Positions 6,185-11,075 of a stretch of DNA of 11,075 nucleotides are shown here, one piece after another. How positions within the stretch are numbered: position 1 is the stretch's first letter; every line of letters begins with the position of its first letter. The notes beneath the pieces were generated by a model. The model was not told where the DNA came from and did no database searches. It saw only the letters and a list, made by a program, of their open reading frames with translations. The translations under genes were made by a program, and so were the position numbers. The stretch lies in assembly GCA_001464165.1 (NCBI GenBank), contig LNEX01000456.1, positions 1 to 11,075 on the forward strand, in the 5' to 3' direction. This DNA is from a bacterium Ga0077546. GTDB lineage: Bacteria > Cyanobacteriota > Vampirovibrionia > Obscuribacterales > Obscuribacteraceae.

Positions 6185-7150
6185 CTAACGTTGGCGAGAG
6201 TATGCGCTGACCGAAAGAGGCACGGGCTCTCCGCTATAGAATGCAGCAGCAGCAACCATGACGGCATTATCAGTGCAAAGAGCAGGCGCGGGGCGGTAAA
6301 ACTCAATATCAGCAAGACTCTCAAAGCGCTTACGCAGGTCGCTATTGGCGGCAACACCACCAGCCAAAACCACCCTAGAAACCCCATTAGCGCGAGCTGC
6401 AGCAATAGTTTTACGGAATAGCACTCGGTTAACAGCATCCTGAAAAGAAGCAGCAAGGTCGTCTACGGGTAAATCAACCCAATTAAGGTTTTCCACAGTA
6501 CGCAGCACTGCTGTTTTCAAACCACTAAAGCTGAAATCGCTGCCCGAAACCACCCCTTCAGGGAAACGGAAAGCCCTGGGGTTCCCCCTAGCAGCAGCCT
6601 TGTCAACAGCGGGGCCACCGGGATAACCCAAGCCCAAAAGACGAGCCACCTTGTCATAGGCCTCCCCCGAAGCATCATCTAAGGTTTGCCCCAATATGGT
6701 TGCCTTGCGGTATGACTCAAAATACATGATCTGGGTGTGCCCACCGCTAACCACGAGAGCAACAAAAGGAGGTTCTAAATTAGTGTCTATATAGTTGGCA
6801 CAGACATGGGCAAAAATATGGTCAACCGATAAAAGGGGCACATCGTACGACCAAGCTAAAGCTTTGGCACAAGACAAACCAACCAGCAAAGTGCCGATTA
6901 GACCAGGTCCAGTAGTGCAGGCAATGCCGGCTAAACTGCTTGGATCAATTGCCGCTTCGGCCAAAACGTCGGCAACTAAGTCGTTTATGACCTCTAGATG
7001 TCGCCGCGCAGCAACCTCCGGCACTACGCCACCAAACTTGCGGTGCACCTCAATTTGCGAGATCAAGCGCTGGGCAACTACCCGACGCCCATCCTCAACG
7101 ATTGCCACTGCTGTTTCGTCACAGCTTGATTCCAGACCAAGAAAAAGCAT
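6185..7150 (-). CDS. tsaD: tRNA N6-adenosine threonylcarbamoyltransferase TsaD
   Basis: A 321-residue Kae1/TsaD/YgjD protein. It transfers the threonylcarbamoyl group from threonylcarbamoyl-AMP to A37 of ANN-decoding tRNAs (t6A) in the cytoplasm, working with TsaB and TsaE; none of the partner genes is in this window. The ASKHA-fold hallmarks are all seen: N-terminal GLESSCDETAVAIV, the VPEVAARRHLE signature (43-53), metal-binding His111 and His115 in HIFAH, SGGHTQ (135-140), the YPGGP turn (176-180), FSFSGLKTAV (206-215), GGVAANSDLR (264-273) and the metal ligand Asp294 in CTDNA. The length is slightly below the usual 335-345 because the C-terminal tail is short. ATG at 7150 is preceded by AGGAG at good spacing. 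The gene is transcribed away from the tandem secreted genes, sharing a 235-bp divergent spacer; no strong promoter for tsaD itself stands out there. Confidence 0.97.
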   Translation of the reverse strand: MLFLGLESSCDETAVAIVEDGRRVVAQRLISQIEVHRKFGGVVPEVAARRHLEVINDLVADVLAEAAIDPSSLAGIACTTGPGLIGTLLVGLSCAKALAWSYDVPLLSVDHIFAHVCANYIDTNLEPPFVALVVSGGHTQIMYFESYRKATILGQTLDDASGEAYDKVARLLGLGYPGGPAVDKAAARGNPRAFRFPEGVVSGSDFSFSGLKTAVLRTVENLNWVDLPVDDLAASFQDAVNRVLFRKTIAAARANGVSRVVLAGGVAANSDLRKRFESLADIEFYRPAPALCTDNAVMVAAAAFYSGEPVPLSVSAYSRQR

Positions 7151-7181
7151 AGGTCTCCTGTTGCTCAGCTATTTTGCCCTA

Positions 7182-7210
7182 TTGACAAGGGGGCGGCCTG
7201 CGCTTAGTAT
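7182..7210 (+). promoter_or_regulatory. Near-consensus sigma70 promoter for the tandem secreted-protein operon
   Basis: A perfect -35 (TTGACA, 7182-7187), a 17-nt spacer and TAGTAT (7205-7210, five of six bases of the -10 consensus) point rightward. Transcription would start near 7217, about 170 nt before the ATG at 7386. The long leader contains a stem GCTCGC-CTTT-GCGGGC (7237-7252, one G-U pair) and two short reading frames (ATG AAG TAA at 7262, and 25 codons from 7280). This is the best promoter in the window by eye. Confidence 0.65.
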
Positions 7211-7385
7211 CTTTCTATCTCAAAGCCCGATTTATTGCTCGCCTTTGCGGGCATATCTTAAATGAAGTAAATTGGGTAAATGGGCCATCCGATTGAATTC
7301 GATGCCAATCAAAAGTCATCCGCAGGCCTATCTTCTTACCACAGCGCATTTATATAGAACCGTCGTTACCTTTGCAGGTGGCAAT

Positions 7386-8027
7386 ATGCCAAATATTTAT
7401 AGTTTAATTTCACGGAAGGCCTCCGGTCTTGTTCTCGCTGCAATGAGCATTAGCTTGATCAGCACGCTGCCTGCATCAGCGCAAAGTTTCGACACCAGCC
7501 AAGTGGGCGGTGTCACTATGGGCGCCAATGGCCCCCAAGGTTTCCTTTCGATGCCTAATGTGCCTCAAGTGATAAATGTCCAGCCGGGCGGAGGCCCCGG
7601 TTTCGCCATAGTCGGTGGCAGTCAGGCTGAACGATCGATGGCGGCAACGGGTGAGCAATACCACGATAGCGAGACAACTGGGCCACAAGCCATGCGAGCC
7701 GATGGTGATTACAGCAGCAATAGAACTAGTCGCAGTAATCCGGTTCAAGGCATGGGGTCCAACTTCGGCCTCAGTAGAACCGAAACAGGCTTGCTTTCGA
7801 ACGGCTCAGTTGACAACTCGCAATTGCCTGTCAACAACAGACACTTCACCTTCGGCTTCGACAACCGCGGCGGGGGAACATACCAAGGCATTTACGGTGC
7901 CGACCGTGCTATCAATGGCCTTATCAATCGACTCGGTGGCGGTGTATTCACTTCCGGTTTCCAGAGCCTGCCGACGGTATCACAGGGATCTGTCGACATC
8001 AGTATCAATAACAACCACGGTCGCTAA
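7386..8027 (+). CDS. Secreted Gly/Asn/Ser-rich protein, first of a tandem pair
   Basis: A 213-residue protein with no family I recognise. Residues 1-32 form a classical Sec signal peptide: basic SRK (9-11), hydrophobic core about 13-27, and cleavage expected after ASA at 32, leaving QSFDTSQVGG as mature start. The rest is rich in Gly, Asn, Ser and Gln, with no Cys and no membrane helix. It contains SMAATGEQ (84-91), TETGLLSNGS (132-141) and a C-terminal NNNHGR. The start at 7386 is chosen because AGGTGG lies 5 nt upstream and because it places the signal peptide at the N-terminus; an in-frame TTG at 7272 would bury it behind 38 residues. The stop is 3 bp before the next gene, which has a similar signal peptide and mature start. 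A surface, outer-membrane-associated or matrix role is inference. Confidence 0.75.
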   Translation: MPNIYSLISRKASGLVLAAMSISLISTLPASAQSFDTSQVGGVTMGANGPQGFLSMPNVPQVINVQPGGGPGFAIVGGSQAERSMAATGEQYHDSETTGPQAMRADGDYSSNRTSRSNPVQGMGSNFGLSRTETGLLSNGSVDNSQLPVNNRHFTFGFDNRGGGTYQGIYGADRAINGLINRLGGGVFTSGFQSLPTVSQGSVDISINNNHGR

Positions 8028-8030
8028 ACC

Positions 8031-8651
8031 ATGACTAAAAGTAATTTTTCCAAATTAGCCAGCCAGTTTGCTCTCATCAGCCTCATTGCCTACATCGCTC
8101 CAGCGGCTCAAGCTCAAAGCTTTGACATGAGCGGGATGAATCTGACCAATGTCAATGGGGGCGGCAACGGTATGGAATCGATGGCAGCCAGCGGCAACTA
8201 TGGCCGTCGTGGCTTCAAAACTGGTCAAGCTCCGGGTGAATCGAGACTTTACGGTCACGAAACCGGCTTCACCAAAAAAGGCCTAGGCTCTATGACTACT
8301 GGCCTCGGGCATCTCTGCCTACCTTATGCTGCATCTGCGGGGCTCTCGCCCGTGTTCGGTTATGGTCGCCAAGTAATAATGTCACCGACCTTCACCACAC
8401 CATTAGATGATGCCATAACAACCATAGGCAGCAATGGCAGTTTTTCAGTGATTCCTTCTACGGGCCAAGTCTATTCACGAGTTGGCAACGTCAGAACCGG
8501 TATTGGTTTTGATGGCAATGGCAATGCCTCAGTCAGAATAGACAACGGCAATGGCGTTGGCACCACAATAAGCAACGGCCAAGTGAATGTCAACAGCGGC
8601 CTTTTAGGCGGTGTCGCCGGTGGCTCGGGCGGCAGCAACAGCGGCTTCTAA
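8031..8651 (+). CDS. Secreted Gly/Asn-rich protein, second of a tandem pair
   Basis: A 206-residue protein of unknown family. Residues 1-28 are a Sec signal peptide with expected cleavage after AQA, leaving QSFDMSGMN. It shares with the preceding gene the AQSFD-x-S junction, SMAASG (50-55, versus SMAATG) and an x-ETG motif (ETGF 77-80, versus ETGL), and so is probably an old duplicate. The C-terminal half is a run of short beta-like units with Gly/Asn turns (FDGNGNASVRIDNGNGVG, ISNGQVNVNSG), ending in a Gly/Ser tail. The single Cys (96) lies mid-protein. ATG at 8031 follows the previous stop by 3 bp without a good ribosome site, so translation is probably coupled. It might form beta-structured extracellular material, but no adhesin or curli signature is clear enough to name it. 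Confidence 0.75.
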   Translation: MTKSNFSKLASQFALISLIAYIAPAAQAQSFDMSGMNLTNVNGGGNGMESMAASGNYGRRGFKTGQAPGESRLYGHETGFTKKGLGSMTTGLGHLCLPYAASAGLSPVFGYGRQVIMSPTFTTPLDDAITTIGSNGSFSVIPSTGQVYSRVGNVRTGIGFDGNGNASVRIDNGNGVGTTISNGQVNVNSGLLGGVAGGSGGSNSGF

Positions 8652-8695
8652 TTGGCTCACTACTTGCCACCCTAAATCTAAATGCATCTCTTTTT

Positions 8696-8712
8696 AGCAG
8701 CTATTGCTGCTG
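8696..8712. other. Hairpin between the secreted pair and ridA
   Basis: AGCAGC-TATT-GCTGCT (8697-8712) is a perfect 6-bp stem with a 4-nt loop. The TTTTT run lies before the stem on the plus strand, the wrong side for an intrinsic terminator, and the minus strand gives AAAAA after it. It may still separate the operons or process the transcript. I see no convincing ridA promoter in the 111-bp gap, although TAGAAT at 8720-8725 could be a -10. Confidence 0.25.
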
Positions 8713-8762
8713 AACCAGTTAGAATAATCCAAATATTCAACAGGTTCTAAAAGGAGAGGCAC

Positions 8763-9155
8763 GTGCCCGAGGTTATTAGCCCAGAAGTTGTTTCAACCAA
8801 CAACGCCCCGCAAGCCATCGGCCCCTACTCGCAAGCTATTAAACATAATGGCTTAGTTTTTGTGTCCGGCCAAATACCCCTTAATCCTGCCACTATGACA
8901 TTGGTTGGAGGTAGCACTGGCGATCAAACTAAACAAGTGTTGCAAAATCTCAAGGCAATTCTTGAGGCCTCTGGCACAAACTTTGGCAATGTTTTGAAAA
9001 CAACTGTATTTTTGCGTGACATGAACGATTTTGACGAGATGAATAAAGTCTACGGGGAATATTTCAGTAGTCACAAGCCGGCACGAGCAACCGTAGAAGT
9101 TGCTAGATTGCCAAAAGATGTGGCAGTTGAAATCGAACTGGTCGCTGCTTACTAA
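8763..9155 (+). CDS. ridA: RidA family reactive intermediate/imine deaminase
   Basis: A complete 130-residue RidA (YjgF/YER057c/UK114) protein, a homotrimeric cytoplasmic enzyme that hydrolyses 2-aminoacrylate and related enamines or imines released by PLP enzymes. Visible family features are NAPQAIGPYSQAI near the N-terminus, VSGQIPLNP (34-42), the central QTKQVLQNLKAILEASG helix, VFLRDMNDF (82-90), and KPARATVEVARLP with the substrate carboxylate-binding Arg108. Glu123 (VEIELVA) stands 15 residues on, the same spacing as Arg105/Glu120 in E. coli RidA, so the deaminase site looks intact. The start is GTG at 8763 behind a strong AAGGAGAGG. The next gene overlaps its 3' end if that gene's ATG is used. 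Its neighbours give no pathway clue. Confidence 0.96.
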   Translation: MPEVISPEVVSTNNAPQAIGPYSQAIKHNGLVFVSGQIPLNPATMTLVGGSTGDQTKQVLQNLKAILEASGTNFGNVLKTTVFLRDMNDFDEMNKVYGEYFSSHKPARATVEVARLPKDVAVEIELVAAY

Positions 9156-9735
9156 CCTAGAAACATATTTACACTTGCTCAACTTAACACTACCCGAAAT
9201 AGCGGCCATAGTTGCCACCACGATTGGTGCGGCCACAGATCTTAAAACTCGCAAAATCTATAACTGGTTGACTTTTCCATCGGCCTTTATCGGTATAGGA
9301 TTAAACACCTATCTCGGCGGCCTTCAAGGTTTTATAGATGCAAGCTTAGGTTGGGCCCTGGCAACCCTCGTGATGATTTTCCCCAACCCTGGAAAGCGCA
9401 TGCATTTCGGCGACGTCAAAATGATGGCTGCAGTTGGTGCTTTCTTAGGACCAATCAAATTTCTTATGGTAATGTTCTACTTCAGCTTGCTTTACGGCAT
9501 AGTGGCTGTAACCTTTATGATCAAAGCCATTCCACCCGATCAATACAAGGCATTCTGGCTTGCTTTCACCTCTATGGGCGCTGGCGTTGATCTTTCTGCC
9601 ACCGTAGATATGACCGATGTAAAAGCAGCTGGCAAACGCCTGATTCCGTTGGGACCAATCATCGCTATTGGTACAATATTAGGCATTCTACTGGCAAAAC
9701 CGACCATGCACTTCATGGGCTTCAATTGGTACTAA
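9100..9735 (+). CDS. A24 family prepilin peptidase (TadV/CpaA-like size)
   Basis: A polytopic membrane aspartyl protease of the A24 family, which cleaves the leader of type IV pilin-like precursors at the cytoplasmic face of the inner membrane. The first catalytic Asp is Asp47 in ATDLKTRKIYNW and the second is Asp105 in HFGDVKMMAAVGAFLG. The first Gly of the usual GxGD motif is His102. Hydrophobic segments lie near 33-46, 57-70, 82-94, 109-139 and 182-199. At up to 211 residues it lacks the N-terminal zinc/methylase domain of PilD, so N-methylation must be done elsewhere or not at all. The start is ambiguous: ATG 9100 (given) overlaps ridA by 56 nt, while TTG 9175 lies just past it and would still keep the first helix; neither has a good ribosome site. 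No pilin or assembly ATPase gene is in the window. Confidence 0.8.
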   Translation: MLDCQKMWQLKSNWSLLTNLETYLHLLNLTLPEIAAIVATTIGAATDLKTRKIYNWLTFPSAFIGIGLNTYLGGLQGFIDASLGWALATLVMIFPNPGKRMHFGDVKMMAAVGAFLGPIKFLMVMFYFSLLYGIVAVTFMIKAIPPDQYKAFWLAFTSMGAGVDLSATVDMTDVKAAGKRLIPLGPIIAIGTILGILLAKPTMHFMGFNWY

Positions 9736-9748
9736 GGAGAGTAATTCA

Positions 9749-11075
9749 ATGGCTGACAGCTCCAAACTGCCAGATATACATATACCCGAAGACATTCGCT
9801 ACAGTTGCCAGGGTTGCGGCCGCTGTTGCTCGGGCTGGTCAGTCGGACTGACAGAAGAAGACTACGATCGAGTCAAAAATACAGACTGGAAATCATTGCA
9901 TCCGGAACTCGCAAAGAAAGAACTCTTCTTCCATCGCGAGAAAGAATTTGCCGAAGGTACCGCCGGCTATCCCCACTACACCGCCCCTAAAGATGATGGC
10001 AGCTGCCCATTTCTCATCGATAACCTTTGCTTCATTCACGGCCATCTAGGCGAAAACGAGAAACCGATTACGTGCAGAATCTTTCCTTACACCTTCGCTG
10101 AAACACCAACCGGCATCTATACCGGTGTTGTCTTCAATAGTATGGCCTCAGTGCGTGATATCGGCGACCCACTAACTGAACAAAGAGAGAAACTAGAAAA
10201 TTATTTCAAGCTTGCTATACAGCACAAAAATGCTTCAATGCGGCCCGAAGCAAAAGCTGCACGAGAAAAGACAATGGCTGAAATCGCCGGCGGTGCAGCA
10301 GCCGTATATACCAACCCATTTGAAACAGTTTCACTGACCCCAGCCTGTCAGGTTAGCTGGGCTGAATACTTACTTATTGAAGCCCGCATGATTGATATTG
10401 TTCTAGAGCGCCTTCGCCAAGCCGACGAGCACCCCGAAGACTGCAGTATCTTGAAGACACTTTTGCAGTGCTCTGAGGTTCTCACACAAGGCCGCAAACT
10501 AAAACTAGCAAACGCAGACATGAACCAGATTAGTGCTTTCACGCCAGAGTTAAAACAACCAGCTGACATCACCCCTAGTGGCATAGAGCTAATGACACTG
10601 CGCATGCTTTTCTATCGCTTCTTTGTTTATCCGACGATACGAACCAGCGATACCAGACTTTGGCAAATGCAGAAAGACAAAGCCTTAAAAGGCGGCAATG
10701 CCATGGTCGTAGCAAAAATGTTCAAAGGCTATGCAGGTAGCGGAATTCAAACAATTTTCTTCGGCAAAACAAAGCTACCGATGCTGGGGGAGAGCAACTT
10801 AGACAAAGCACTAGTGGCAAAGTTTAAGAACCTTGACGTTGAGAGCAACAAACTTTTCCACCGCTGGATTTATCTCAAACTTTTCTCCAAATCATACTTC
10901 GGACCAGCAGCGGCAGGCTTTTCAGTACTATCCGGCTTCAATTGCTTAATTGCTGGCTTACTTTCCATTCTTCTGTTTAGCAAGGCCTCAGCCATGAACA
11001 AGAAGCAAGACGAAATCGTCATAGCAGATAATTATGAGGCCTTTTGGCGACTAGACCGCGAACTCTTGACTATCG
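9749..11075 (+). CDS. Large CxxCxxCC cysteine-cluster protein (YkgJ/FliB-like), C-terminus outside window
   Basis: The frame is open from ATG 9749 to the window edge (at least 442 residues, no stop). The start follows AAGGAG at ideal spacing and lies 13 bp after the prepilin peptidase stop, so co-transcription is likely. The N-terminal domain has the complete cluster signature: Cys20, Cys23, Cys26, Cys27 (SCQGCGRCC), then CPFL (Cys86), LCFIH (Cys94) and TCRIFP (Cys109). This motif marks the YkgJ/FliB family, thought to bind zinc or an Fe-S cluster. FliB methylates flagellin lysines; the lLG-spaced third part (IHGHLGENEKPITCR) is FliB-like, but most members have no known activity. Typical YkgJ proteins are only 100-250 residues, so the long C-terminal region is notable; near 383-415 it has a hydrophobic stretch (AAAGFSVLSGF, LIAGLLSILLF) that may be a membrane hairpin. 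Function beyond the metal site is open. Confidence 0.8.
   Translation, partial: MADSSKLPDIHIPEDIRYSCQGCGRCCSGWSVGLTEEDYDRVKNTDWKSLHPELAKKELFFHREKEFAEGTAGYPHYTAPKDDGSCPFLIDNLCFIHGHLGENEKPITCRIFPYTFAETPTGIYTGVVFNSMASVRDIGDPLTEQREKLENYFKLAIQHKNASMRPEAKAAREKTMAEIAGGAAAVYTNPFETVSLTPACQVSWAEYLLIEARMIDIVLERLRQADEHPEDCSILKTLLQCSEVLTQGRKLKLANADMNQISAFTPELKQPADITPSGIELMTLRMLFYRFFVYPTIRTSDTRLWQMQKDKALKGGNAMVVAKMFKGYAGSGIQTIFFGKTKLPMLGESNLDKALVAKFKNLDVESNKLFHRWIYLKLFSKSYFGPAAAGFSVLSGFNCLIAGLLSILLFSKASAMNKKQDEIVIADNYEAFWRLDRELLTI

Noticed and set aside
7272..7385. 38-residue N-terminal extension of the first secreted protein from a TTG
   Set aside because: It would place the signal peptide internally; the ATG at 7386 has a proper ribosome site.
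8691..8712. Intrinsic terminator after the secreted pair
   Set aside because: The T-run precedes the stem on the plus strand and becomes an A-run after it on the minus strand, so it does not have terminator geometry on either.
10348..10605. Minus-strand frame inside the cysteine-cluster gene
   Set aside because: It is the antisense shadow of the long open plus-strand gene that carries the seven conserved cysteines.

Overview
This is an accessory-poor chromosomal stretch of a bacterium of moderate GC content. It is built from conserved housekeeping genes with several lineage-specific genes among them. The cyanobacterium-style phosphoglucomutase/phosphomannomutase, the two-part zinc-ribbon protein with a CxxC-x17-CxxC module, the FHA and J-like genes and the Gly/Asn-rich secreted proteins would suit an uncultured relative of Cyanobacteria (Vampirovibrionia/Melainabacteria, perhaps Obscuribacterales). 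That placement is an inference from gene style only; no rRNA or other marker in the window settles it.

Layout. At the left edge, the C-terminal part of an HlyD/RND-type efflux adaptor runs rightward and stops 11 bp short of a convergent leftward block. From 7150 down to 643 everything is on the minus strand: tsaD (tRNA t6A synthesis), a small double zinc-ribbon protein, a likely two-gene unit (zinc-ribbon/FHA protein, then a degenerate J-domain protein with GspE-N-like helical repeats), and a likely three-gene unit (a YD-repeat-like protein, a phosphohexomutase, and an FtsB/DivIC-like division protein). The last unit has an extended -10 promoter candidate in front of it, and the FHA unit has a perfect TATAAT.

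From 7182 to the right edge everything is on the plus strand. A near-consensus sigma70 promoter (TTGACA-N17-TAGTAT) precedes two tandem secreted proteins that share the start of their mature sequence. After them come ridA, an A24 prepilin peptidase whose only early ATG lies inside ridA, and a large CxxCxxCC (YkgJ/FliB-like) cysteine-cluster protein that runs off the window.

The genes do not form one recognisable pathway. The clearest functional links are: sugar-phosphate mutase with division protein (envelope precursor supply and septation, by proximity only); FHA protein with J-like/GspE-N-like protein (a possible phospho-dependent scaffold); and prepilin peptidase with cysteine-cluster protein (possible maturation or modification of a surface filament, speculative). 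I found no mobile element, CRISPR array, tRNA or rRNA. No clearly new system is demonstrated. The best leads are the FHA/J-like pair, the tandem secreted pair with its long leader, and the long cysteine-cluster protein.
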